Positions 1-9,648 of a stretch of DNA of 11,912 bases are shown here, piece after piece. The position numbers and the translations under genes are program-made. The stretch's first letter is position 1; every line of letters begins with the position of its first letter. Source of the stretch: JAIVGV01 sp035295985 (GTDB lineage Bacteria > Acidobacteriota > Blastocatellia > Pyrinomonadales > Pyrinomonadaceae). The DNA is taken from the NCBI GenBank assembly GCA_035295985.1, contig DATHBT010000091.1, positions 1 through 11,912 on the forward strand, given 5' to 3'. Under the pieces are notes generated by a model. It worked only from the letters and a program-made list of their open reading frames with translations. It was not told the DNA's origin and did not search any database.

Positions 1-644
1 AGCAGCCAGGCGTCTTCGACGGAGAGCGCCACGGCGCCGGCGGCCGACGCGGACTCGGCCGTCTCGATGAACTCGGCGGCGGCCGTCATGCCCCGCGCGC
101 GCATCTCTTCGGCGACCTGCTGGACGCCGAATTCTTTCTCGAAGAACTCGCGGCGCGTCTCGCGCACGCGCCGCTCGGCCTCGGTCGTGCGCGCGGGGTT
201 CGCGAGCACGGCGTCGATGATGGCGGGCGCGCGGATGAGCCGCTGCTGGTTGATCGAGATGAGTTCGAGGAGGGAGCCGTCCGCCGTCGCCGCGGCCAGA
301 TCGGTCACGGCCTCGTCGGGCGTGCGTGCGTTGAGGACGACGGCCTCGTGCGCCTCGCGCCCGGCGTCGGCGCGGCGGGCGAGGTAGGCGAGCACGCGCG
401 GGCTTGCTTCGGCCGACTGCGCCGCGCCGAGCAGCACGTCCGGCCCCTGCTCGCCGAGCGTCTCCCCGGCGGCCTGCGCGATCTCCGCCTCGGAGTCCGA
501 GCGCAGGACGACGAGGACTTCGAGCAGGTCTTCGGCCGCGAGCGGCAGCAAACCCCTCGCCGCCATCACGCGCGCCTGCGCCGGGGCCGTTCCGCCGACG
601 ATGGCCCGCACGACGGGGTTGGTTGAAGTGGTGTTCGCGCTCAT
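1..644 (-). CDS. Helical-repeat (HEAT/LRV-like) protein, 3' end beyond window
   Basis: The frame is open from an ATG at 644 to the left edge (about 214 codons, no stop), so the gene is partial at its C-terminus. The product begins MSANTTSTNPVVRAIVGG. It is rich in Ala, Leu, Glu and Arg with no signal peptide or membrane segment, so it is probably cytosolic. Around residues 100-150 it shows repeat-like helical units: N-A-R-T-P-D-E-A-V, then LLELISINQQRLIRAP, then an A-V-L-A-N-P unit. These resemble prokaryotic HEAT/leucine-rich-variant or DUF2336-like alpha-solenoid repeats. After that comes a charged stretch (RRVRETRREFFEKEFG). No catalytic motif is visible. It is the last gene seen in the minus-strand series below the TPR-TonB gene, 77 bp away. 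There is no clear Shine-Dalgarno before the ATG (only a weak ccggg), so the start is moderately sure. A scaffold or regulatory role is inference; I do not recognise the family. Confidence 0.72.
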   Translation of the reverse strand, partial: MSANTTSTNPVVRAIVGGTAPAQARVMAARGLLPLAAEDLLEVLVVLRSDSEAEIAQAAGETLGEQGPDVLLGAAQSAEASPRVLAYLARRADAGREAHEAVVLNARTPDEAVTDLAAATADGSLLELISINQQRLIRAPAIIDAVLANPARTTEAERRVRETRREFFEKEFGVQQVAEEMRARGMTAAAEFIETAESASAAGAVALSVEDAWL

Positions 645-698
645 CCCGGTTGTCCGACGAGAAGGTTGGCAGAATCCCGAGAGGGAAATAACCGCCGC

Positions 699-714
699 GG
701 CCGTGGGGACGGCC
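699..714 (-). terminator. GC-rich hairpin just after the TPR-TonB gene
   Basis: A perfect 6-bp stem (GGCCGT/ACGGCC) with a 4-nt loop lies 7 nt past the stop codon of the minus-strand TPR-TonB gene. On the minus strand a short T-rich patch (TTATTT) follows only after a further 7 nt, so this is not a classical intrinsic terminator. It may weakly terminate, or protect the mRNA 3' end before the next gene. Confidence 0.25.
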
Positions 715-721
715 CGCCGGC

Positions 722-1792
722 TCAGTAGATGTTGAAGTTGTACTGGATCGTCACAAACTGAGACACGGCCCGGCCGTCCTTCGTCGCGGGGACGAACTTC
801 ATCCTGCGCGCGGCGTTTATCGAGTTCTCAGTCAGACCGTCGGGCAGGCCGCGGACGACCAGGATATGCCTGACCACGCCGTCCGCCGCCAAGACCATCC
901 GCAAGGTCACGGTGCCCCGCGTCCCGTTCTGGCGCGCCCTCTCCGTGTAGAGCGGCTCCGGCTTCGACAGGATGCGCGCCCTCGTCGTGGTCTCCTTCGC
1001 CGACAGGATTTCGGGGCCGCCGGGCGTCGCGCCGAAGGCACCGCCGTACAACCGCAGGGTCTTGAGCTGCTCGCCGAGCGTCTCGATCTCGGCGTGCTTC
1101 GGATCGAGTTCGGCGAACCTGCGGAGCGCGGCCTCGGCCTCTTCGAGCCGCTCGCCGGCCTTATCGAGCAGCACCTTGCGCACGTCCTGCGTCTCATCCG
1201 TGGCGGCGTTGACGGCGTTGGCGCTCATGCCTGAAAGTGCGATGACCTTCAGGTAGAGCGCGGGCGAGAAGGAAGGGTTAATCCTGAGCACGGCCTCGGC
1301 CTCTTCGAGCGCCTTACTGTTGGAGTTGTTGCGCACGTGCGTCACGCCGAGTATGTAGTGCGCCTCCTGGTTGCGCGGATCGAGAGCCAGCGCCCTTTCC
1401 GCCGCGCGCGCCGCGTCGTAAGTCTCGTTGAGCCGCAGGAGCGCGTAGGCTAGCGCGGTGACCGCGGCCGGCGAGTCCGGGCGCAGCGCTACCGCCTGCT
1501 CTAACGCCTTGCGCGCGTCCTTGAACTTCCCCTTCTTCGCCAGCGCTAGGCCGAGGTGGTGCCACGCCTCCGGGTCGGACTTCTCACGTTTGGTCGCGTC
1601 GCGAAGCGACTTGATCGCAGCCTCATTGTCGCCGCGCCGGAAGAGTTCGATCCCGCGCGCCGCCGCGCCGCCCGCGGGCTGCTTCGGCTCCTGGGGGAAG
1701 GAGCGCGCGTGCGCGCCCGCGGCGGGCAGGCATGCGCACGCCGAGAGGACGATGCTGAGGGGCGACGCCGAAAGCCTGCGAGGCATGAGCAT
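722..1792 (-). CDS. TPR-repeat protein with C-terminal TonB domain
   Basis: A 356-residue protein, probably acting in the periplasm. Residues 1-28 look like a signal peptide (basic MLMPRRL, hydrophobic core, A-H-A cleavage site). An LSAC sequence at 16-19 also fits a lipobox, so it may instead be a lipoprotein. About four TPR units span roughly residues 43-175, each with the usual A-x-x-x-L/Y...P spacing and the recurring D/N-P ending (for example ALALDPRNQEA). A helical linker follows. Residues about 273-354 match the TonB C-terminal fold: KPEPLYTERAR, the G-T-V-T-L-R-M-V strand, the A-A-D-G-V turn and the AARRMKFVPA helix. Classical TonB carries energy from ExbB/ExbD to outer-membrane transporters, but this protein lacks the proline-rich spacer and a clear membrane-coupling helix, so its TonB domain may serve as a peptidoglycan- or partner-binding module. 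The ATG at 1792 has a GGGAG 7 nt upstream; a second ATG at 1786 is possible. It starts 30 bp after secA and is probably co-transcribed with it. Confidence 0.88.
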   Translation of the reverse strand: MLMPRRLSASPLSIVLSACACLPAAGAHARSFPQEPKQPAGGAAARGIELFRRGDNEAAIKSLRDATKREKSDPEAWHHLGLALAKKGKFKDARKALEQAVALRPDSPAAVTALAYALLRLNETYDAARAAERALALDPRNQEAHYILGVTHVRNNSNSKALEEAEAVLRINPSFSPALYLKVIALSGMSANAVNAATDETQDVRKVLLDKAGERLEEAEAALRRFAELDPKHAEIETLGEQLKTLRLYGGAFGATPGGPEILSAKETTTRARILSKPEPLYTERARQNGTRGTVTLRMVLAADGVVRHILVVRGLPDGLTENSINAARRMKFVPATKDGRAVSQFVTIQYNFNIY

Positions 1793-1822
1793 CTTCTAAC
1801 TCCCTGACCGCTCGGCGCGCCG

Positions 1823-4597
<2,775 letters not shown>

Positions 4598-4688
4598 CTT
4601 GACCCTCTCTCGGAAAACCGGGCGCGCGGCACCTTCGCTCGTCGAGTGCCGCCACGGCGCACGCCCGCGCGCAGTGGCGCAACGTGCG

Positions 4689-4718
4689 ATTCTAAGTTGT
4701 GCGGGAGTTGCCGGGCAA
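4689..4718 (-). promoter_or_regulatory. secA: Candidate sigma70 promoter for secA
   Basis: Read on the minus strand, TTGCCC (4718-4713, 4 of 6 to the -35 consensus) is followed after 18 nt by TAGAAT (4694-4689, 5 of 6 to the -10 consensus). The predicted RNA start falls near 4682, giving a leader of about 85 nt before the secA ATG. The boxes stand out as AT-richer than the surrounding sequence. Prediction only. Confidence 0.42.
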
Positions 4719-4745
4719 GCGGGCCTTCGGCGGGGGCTTGCCGGC
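4710..4745 (-). terminator. UUCG-capped hairpin between the 235-aa gene and secA
   Basis: The arms GCAAGC (4715-4720) and GCTTGC (4736-4741) pair perfectly and extend outwards with one bulged G (4710-4714 with 4742-4745). The loop holds an inner GCC/GGC stem around TTC, which on the plus-strand sense reads as c(UUCG)g. It begins about 9 nt past the stop codon of the minus-strand 235-aa gene and overlaps the proposed secA -35 box. There is no T-run after it on the minus strand, so a Rho-independent terminator is not demonstrated; mRNA 3'-end stabilisation is equally possible. Confidence 0.3.
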
Positions 4746-4753
4746 CGGGCGGG

Positions 4754-5461
4754 TCAGGGGATGGCGAGGCTTTGGCTGAGGAGGTTGCCGACCTCCTCGC
4801 GCGACATTTCCAGCTTCAACGCGAGCCGCTTGCCGCTCGCCGAGGCCTTCATGTTGTTGAGGATTTCGACGCCGGGCAGTCCGCGCTGCGACTGGCGCGC
4901 GATGCCGAGCAGGAGGCCGGAGGTGACGGCGAGCTGCGTCGCGCGGCCCTCTTCGGCGGCGTCGGCCGCGAGTTCGGCCGTGAAGCGTTCCCCGAGGCTG
5001 ACGGTGAGCGTCACCCTCTCGACGCCTTCGAGGTAGGCGAGCGCGCGGCTGTCGCCGAGCACGCGGACAAACTCCTCGGTCAGCCTGCGCCAGCGCGCGT
5101 TGACGGCCGCGCCTTCCGTGATGCGCACGCCGCCGAGTGCCCCGTTTTCGTCGCGCGCGGCCTCGACCGTGAAGGTAAAGTAGTCGCCCGGCTTGAGTTC
5201 GCCCGCGGCGGCCATGCGGCGCGCGCGCGCGAGCAGATCGCGGAAGGGCTGCGGATCGACTTGCTGTAAACGGGCCGCCGCCAGGGTGAAATTCTCCTGC
5301 TGCGACGGGCCGGACTTCGTCCCCTGCGCCGTCGAGGCGAGCGCGGCCGAGAGAACGAGCGAGCCGACGACGGCGCGCAGCAGCACCCGCTGCTGCCGCG
5401 CGGTCAACCTGTTCGCTTCAGTATTTGTAACCTTCTCGTCCACCGTCTGAAACTTTAACAC
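4754..5461 (-). CDS. Membrane-anchored or secreted protein, paralogue of the upstream gene product
   Basis: A 235-residue protein of unrecognised family. A basic stretch (RLTARQQRVLLR) precedes a hydrophobic segment (about 26-44) ending in A-S-T-A-Q-G, so it is a signal peptide or a single membrane anchor with the rest outside the cytoplasm. Residues 64-232 align end to end with residues 175-344 of the neighbouring 354-aa protein. Shared features in order include PF-DLL----RM--AGE, TVEA-R---G-L--V-IT-GAA, EFV--L-DS--LA-L-G, SG---L--IA and a closing M-R-----L-S-L block. There are over 20 identities in the first 50 aligned positions by eye. The start is uncertain: GTG at 5461 and GTG at 5443 both lack a clear Shine-Dalgarno, and later GTG/TTG codons are possible. 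It begins 40 bp after the upstream paralogue, so translation of the pair is likely linked on one mRNA. A role near the Sec machinery is only suggested by position. Confidence 0.82.
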   Translation of the reverse strand: MLKFQTVDEKVTNTEANRLTARQQRVLLRAVVGSLVLSAALASTAQGTKSGPSQQENFTLAAARLQQVDPQPFRDLLARARRMAAAGELKPGDYFTFTVEAARDENGALGGVRITEGAAVNARWRRLTEEFVRVLGDSRALAYLEGVERVTLTVSLGERFTAELAADAAEEGRATQLAVTSGLLLGIARQSQRGLPGVEILNNMKASASGKRLALKLEMSREEVGNLLSQSLAIP

Positions 5462-5501
5462 GCCGCCGGCCGCGCTGTCGTGGCCGCGGCGGCACGGGCC
5501 G

Positions 5502-6566
5502 TCAACTGGTCGGGGCGGGCGTCACGTTCTTGTTGATGAGCTTCGAGACGAGCGCGCCCGCGTCCTTGCGCGGCATGTTGAAGGTGAGCACGATCTGCTT
5601 CGCCTCGGACGTGACCTTGACGCTCTTAAAAATCTGCTCCTCGTCCTTCCCCTTCTTGCTGACCGCGCCGATGAAGAGCAGCCCGTTGTAGCCGCTCGCC
5701 ATGCGCGACGCCTCCTCGGCCGACGCCATGTCGGAGGCGACGCGCACGTCAACCTGCTGATCGTCGAGCTTGAGCTTCATCAGCAGGTGCTTCGTGCCTT
5801 TCAGCGCCGCGAGGATTTTGCTGTCGCTTAAGGCCGAGACGAATTCCTTGGCGAGCAGCTTCATCTTCTCGTCGCTCGCCGCGCCGCCCGTAATCACGAC
5901 GTTCGTCAGCACCCCGTCGTCCTGCCGGTCGGCCTCGACCGTCATTTCGAGCGTGCCTTCCAGGTTGATCTCGCCCGCCTCCTTCATCCGCTTGCCCTCT
6001 TTGAGCAAGTCCTCGAAGGGCTTGGTGTTGATCGTCGGGAACTGTTCCGCCCCCGCCTCCTTCGCGATCCGCTCGGCCTCCTCGACCGACTGCGGCGCGG
6101 CCGGCGAAGCAGTGGGCGAAGGCGAGGCGGACGGCTCGCCCGCGTTCCCCGCGACCTCTGGCGACGCTTCGGGCGAGGGCGACGGGCTAGGCGTCACGCG
6201 CGCGCGCCGCTGGCGCGGCTGGCGCACCACGGGCATCGGAGTCGGGGCGACGGTCTCGACGAGCACCGGGTCTTCGGCCGAGCCGGGCGGGTTCTGCAGG
6301 TCGTAAGGGTAGTAGAGCTGCTGCGCGGCGAGGTTGATGATGACGGCGCGCTCCTGCACCTCGGTCTTCCTGTAGTCCTCGCTGACGACGCGGAAGGCTG
6401 ACAGCGTGTTCGCCAGCGCGAAGGTGTCGCGCACGGCCGGCACGTAAACCACCGCCGCGAAGAGCGCGGCGTGGGCGACGACCGACGCGCCGAGCAGGCG
6501 CAGCAGCGGCCCCACGCGCGCCGCCTCGTCGCCGTTGAGTTTATAGTGCGTGTGGAAGATTTCCAT
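5502..6566 (-). CDS. TonB-like anchored protein with Pro/Ser-rich linker and paralogous C-terminal domain
   Basis: A 354-residue protein of unrecognised family. The N-terminus is cytoplasmic (about 1-19), followed by one membrane helix (about 20-43, LLRLLGASVVAHAALFAAVV) and a short extracytoplasmic region. A Pro/Ser/Ala-rich linker (about 103-160) contains repeated S-P-S-P and basic RQPRQRRAR. A compact alpha/beta-looking domain spans about 175-344. The layout (inner-membrane anchor, rigid Pro-rich spacer, C-terminal periplasmic domain) is that of TonB/TolA proteins, but the end does not show the TonB C-terminal signature. The C-terminal domain is shared with the next gene downstream, so the pair arose by duplication, with this copy keeping the long linker. 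The ATG at 6566 has AGGGTG 7 nt upstream. It is the first gene of the minus-strand series, divergent from the helicase. An envelope-spanning role is inference from architecture. Confidence 0.86.
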   Translation of the reverse strand: MEIFHTHYKLNGDEAARVGPLLRLLGASVVAHAALFAAVVYVPAVRDTFALANTLSAFRVVSEDYRKTEVQERAVIINLAAQQLYYPYDLQNPPGSAEDPVLVETVAPTPMPVVRQPRQRRARVTPSPSPSPEASPEVAGNAGEPSASPSPTASPAAPQSVEEAERIAKEAGAEQFPTINTKPFEDLLKEGKRMKEAGEINLEGTLEMTVEADRQDDGVLTNVVITGGAASDEKMKLLAKEFVSALSDSKILAALKGTKHLLMKLKLDDQQVDVRVASDMASAEEASRMASGYNGLLFIGAVSKKGKDEEQIFKSVKVTSEAKQIVLTFNMPRKDAGALVSKLINKNVTPAPTS

Positions 6567-6691
6567 CCCTTGTCACCCTGCCGGTTCCCATCAACGCCCG
6601 AAGACGCCGAGGCAAACTCGCGCCCGCAAGCTCTTTAGACGTTTTTGCGGCACTGATCGTTGCGGTTATCTACGACAACTTAACACCGCCC

Positions 6692-6723
6692 GTGAAGTTT
6701 TCACAACGCGGGCGCGCTACAAT
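6692..6723 (+). promoter_or_regulatory. Candidate helicase promoter with small inverted repeat
   Basis: TACAAT at 6718-6723 matches the -10 consensus at 5 of 6 positions. It lies 7 nt before the helicase ATG at 6731, so RNA would start at or next to the A of the start codon. Just upstream, GTGAA/TTCAC (6692-6704, 3-nt spacer) forms a perfect small inverted repeat where a -35 box or an operator would sit. No good -35 hexamer is visible at 17 nt. The rest of the 164-bp divergent region (6567-6730) shows no convincing promoter for the minus-strand gene. Confidence 0.35.
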
Positions 6724-6730
6724 CCCTTCC

Positions 6731-9631
6731 ATGCCACGGTTTAGCGGGGGTAGAGGCGGGGGCGGGCGGGGCAGCGGGGGCGGACGACGCGGCAGGACTC
6801 GCGACGACGACCCGCGCGGCTCTGCCGGCGCGCGGCGTCACGACGGGCGCGGCGCGTCTGAGCAGCGCGGGCGCGGGGAACGCCCCCAAGGCCCGCCGGC
6901 CGCCGCTTTTAACGACGCAATCGAGCGCACGGCCGCCCGCGCCGCCCGCCAACGCCCCGTCCGCGAACTGCTCGAAGGCATCGGCACGCCGGCGCCGGCC
7001 CCGTTCAGGCCCGACCCTTTCCAGCTCGAAGCACTCGCCGCGGTCGAGCGCGACGACGTGCTCGTCACGGCCCCGACGGGCAGCGGCAAGACATGGATCG
7101 CGCGCGAGGAGATCAGGCGTCTGCTCGACGCGGGCAAGCGCGCCTGGTACACCAGCCCGCTCAAAGCCCTGACCAACTCGAAGTACCACGAGTTCTCCGA
7201 AGCCTTCGGCGCTGAAGCCGTCGGAATCCTGACGGGCGACCGCAAAGAAAACTCCGACGCGCCGCTCGTCGTCGGCACGACCGAGGTCTATCGCAACCAG
7301 CTCTTCGACGCGATGCGCGAGGGCCGCGATCTTCGGGCCGATCTGGTCATCCTCGACGAAGCCCACTACCTCTCGGACGAAGATCGCGGCCACGTCTGGG
7401 AGGAGGCGATAATACTTACGCCGCCGCGCGTGCGCCTGCTGATGCTCTCTGCCACGGTCGGCAACGCCGGCGAGTTCGCCGCGTGGATCGAAGAGGTTCG
7501 CGGCGTCAACTGCTCGGTCGTCGCGCGGCCCGGCGCGCGGCCCGTCCCGCTTCGAGCGGCCTTCCTCTACCCCGACGGTCAGCTCGCGCCGCTGCTCGAT
7601 CAGTCGGGCCGGCTCAACCACGAAATTTCCAACTACCTAATGCACGCGAACGCGCGCGGCCAGCAGCATCCCCGGTTCGGCGAACAACGGCGCGACGAAC
7701 GACGCTCCACGCGGATGAACATCCCCGAAATGCCGCCCGGCTCGCTCCTCGCCGCGCTCGGCGCTTACGACCTGCTGCCGGCAATCGTCTTCCTCCCCAC
7801 GCGACGGCGCTGCGACGAGTCGGCCGCCGAAGCCGCGCTCGGCCGCCGCTCCGACAACGAACGCCGCGAGGCCCGCCGCGCGCTGCTCAAAGAACTCGCC
7901 GAGCGCCAACCGGAGATCAGGAAGCACCGCCACTGGGACATCACCGTCCGCGCCGGAGTCGCCTCGCACCACGCCGGACACCTGCCCGCGTGGAAGCTGG
8001 CAGTCGAGAAGCTGATGGCCGCGGGGCTGCTCGACGCGATCTTCGCGACCGCGACCGTGGCCGCCGGCGTTGACTTCCCCGCGCGCACCGTCGCCGTCAC
8101 CAACATGGACGCGCGCACGGGCCGCGGCTGGCGTCCGCTCTCGGCCTCCGAGTTTCAGCAGATGACCGGGCGCGCCGGACGGCGCGGGCGCGACCGCGTC
8201 GGCTTCGTCGTCGCCGCGCCGGGCATGCACCAGGAGCCGCAACGGATGGCGACGCTCTTGCAATCGCCGCCCGACCCGCTCGAAAGCCAGTTCCGCGCAA
8301 CCTACACGACCCTGCTCAACCTGCTCGACGCCTACGGCGGCTTCGCCGGAGTGCGCGAGACGGCCGCGCGCAGCTTCGCGCACCGCGACACGCTGGAGCG
8401 CATCGCGGCGGTCGAGCGCGAGCGTGACGCGGCCGAGCGGCGCATCGCCGAGAAACTCCGCGCCGCCGGCTGCGATCTCCCGCCTTCTGTCGCGCGCGGG
8501 CTCGAACGCCTCGCCTCCGCGCGCGACCGCCTGCTGACCGGCGCGCCGCAGACGAACTTCGAGGTCTTCCTCGCGTGGCTCGACGAGGTGGTCGTGCCCG
8601 GCCGCGTCGTCGGCATCGGGCGCGGGAGCAAGCGTCTGGTCTTCGTCACCGAGCGGCGCGAGGGCGCGTTCTCAGGCCAGCGCGAGGACGGCCGCCGCGC
8701 CACCTACACGCTCGACCGCATCGGCCGCGTTTTTTCGGAAATCTACCCGCGCACCGAGAACGCCCGCGACGCCGCCTTTGCCGACGTTCACGCGCGCCGC
8801 GTCCCGGCGCTCGACGAGCCGCGGCTGCGCGACGCCCGCGCGCATTCGGACGAGGCCGTCGCCCTCATCAACGATCTGATGGACGAGCTGTCCGCGCCCG
8901 CGCGCCGCGGCAGCAAGGGGCCGACCGCCGGGCGGAGGGGCGAGATCGGGTTGACCGAGGAGCAGCGGACGGCGTGCGAGGAGGCGCTGTGGTCTGTCGT
9001 CGGCGAGGCCGCGACGGTCGAGCAGTTGGGCCGGCGCGTGGAAGTCCTGCGCGGCGAGGTCTGGCAGCCCTTCGAGCGGCGCGCGCGCGTGCTCTCGCAC
9101 TTCGGCTATCTGGAGTTCGAGCGCGAGCGCGTCACCGAGCGCGGGCGCTGGCTCGCGGACCTGCGCGTTGATCGCCCGCTGCTCGTCGGCGAGGCCATCG
9201 AGCGAAACCTGTTCGCCTCGCTCGACGCACCGCGCGCCGCCGCCCTCGCCGCCGCCCTCGCCGCCGACGCCGAGCGCGACTACGGACAGCTCGAACTAGA
9301 CGACTCGCTCGTCCAGACGCTCGCCGCCTTCGAGCGGATCGCCTACGAGGTCGGCAGCGCCGAGTGGCAGCAGGGGATAGAACCCGCGCCGGAGATCAAC
9401 TTCTCGGCCGCCGCCGCGGCGGCACGTTGGGCGCGCGGCGCTTCGTGGGAGACGCTCGTGCGCGAGACGCGCGCGGAGGAGGGCGATCTCTTCCGCATGC
9501 TCTCGCGCACGGGCGAATCACTGCTGCAAATCTCGAACCTCCGCGAGTCGCAGCCCCGCGCGGCTCGCGTCGCCGCCGAGGCCGCCGGGGCAGTCCTACG
9601 CGAGCCGGTGCGGAGCGAAGACGTTTTGTAA
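6731..9631 (+). CDS. Ski2/HelY-like DExH RNA helicase with N-terminal RGG-rich tail
   Basis: A superfamily 2 helicase of the Ski2/Mtr4/HelY group, expected to unwind structured RNA using ATP in RNA processing or decay. From the ATG at 6731 it is 966 residues. Residues 4-55 are a low-complexity Arg/Gly tail (RFSGGRGGGGRGSGGGRRGR and following). Then come a Q-motif-like FRPDPFQLEAL, Walker A APTGSGKT (114-121), TSPLKAL (motif Ia), DEAH (209-212), SAT (240-242), the Ski2-type HHAGHLPAWK and ATATVAAGVDFPARTVAVTN (about 412-458), and motif VI QMTGRAGRRGRDRVG (about 477-491). A beta-rich insertion follows (about 620-675). The C-terminus (about 785-950) resembles the DSHCT domain: GYLEFERERVTERGRWLADL, then WARGASWETLVRE and GDLFRMLSRTGESLLQI. 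A GTG at 6692 would add 13 residues, but neither start has a Shine-Dalgarno. I prefer the ATG because a -10-like box sits just before it. Confidence 0.93.
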   Translation: MPRFSGGRGGGGRGSGGGRRGRTRDDDPRGSAGARRHDGRGASEQRGRGERPQGPPAAAFNDAIERTAARAARQRPVRELLEGIGTPAPAPFRPDPFQLEALAAVERDDVLVTAPTGSGKTWIAREEIRRLLDAGKRAWYTSPLKALTNSKYHEFSEAFGAEAVGILTGDRKENSDAPLVVGTTEVYRNQLFDAMREGRDLRADLVILDEAHYLSDEDRGHVWEEAIILTPPRVRLLMLSATVGNAGEFAAWIEEVRGVNCSVVARPGARPVPLRAAFLYPDGQLAPLLDQSGRLNHEISNYLMHANARGQQHPRFGEQRRDERRSTRMNIPEMPPGSLLAALGAYDLLPAIVFLPTRRRCDESAAEAALGRRSDNERREARRALLKELAERQPEIRKHRHWDITVRAGVASHHAGHLPAWKLAVEKLMAAGLLDAIFATATVAAGVDFPARTVAVTNMDARTGRGWRPLSASEFQQMTGRAGRRGRDRVGFVVAAPGMHQEPQRMATLLQSPPDPLESQFRATYTTLLNLLDAYGGFAGVRETAARSFAHRDTLERIAAVERERDAAERRIAEKLRAAGCDLPPSVARGLERLASARDRLLTGAPQTNFEVFLAWLDEVVVPGRVVGIGRGSKRLVFVTERREGAFSGQREDGRRATYTLDRIGRVFSEIYPRTENARDAAFADVHARRVPALDEPRLRDARAHSDEAVALINDLMDELSAPARRGSKGPTAGRRGEIGLTEEQRTACEEALWSVVGEAATVEQLGRRVEVLRGEVWQPFERRARVLSHFGYLEFERERVTERGRWLADLRVDRPLLVGEAIERNLFASLDAPRAAALAAALAADAERDYGQLELDDSLVQTLAAFERIAYEVGSAEWQQGIEPAPEINFSAAAAAARWARGASWETLVRETRAEEGDLFRMLSRTGESLLQISNLRESQPRAARVAAEAAGAVLREPVRSEDVL

Positions 9632-9648
9632 AAGGCGGGTGGAGTTTT

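Noticed and set aside
67..691. Three plus-strand frames over the left-edge gene
   Set aside because: The minus-strand frame gives coherent helical-repeat protein sequence continuous to the edge; the plus-strand frames are Arg/Ala/Ser-rich shadows.
6567..6691. Promoter for the minus-strand 354-aa gene in the divergent region
   Set aside because: Several weak boxes (for example TTCACG with TAGATA) can be paired, but none scores well enough to call.
6701..8383. Long minus-strand frames (306 and 248 codons) across the helicase gene
   Set aside because: They are antisense shadows of a clear helicase; their compositions are Arg/Ala/Gly-rich with no domain or ribosome binding site.
9364..9648. N-terminal extension of the SGNH protein into the helicase gene
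   Set aside because: The upstream open frame overlaps the helicase C-terminus. The ATG at 9649 has a Shine-Dalgarno and is followed by a proper lipoprotein signal.
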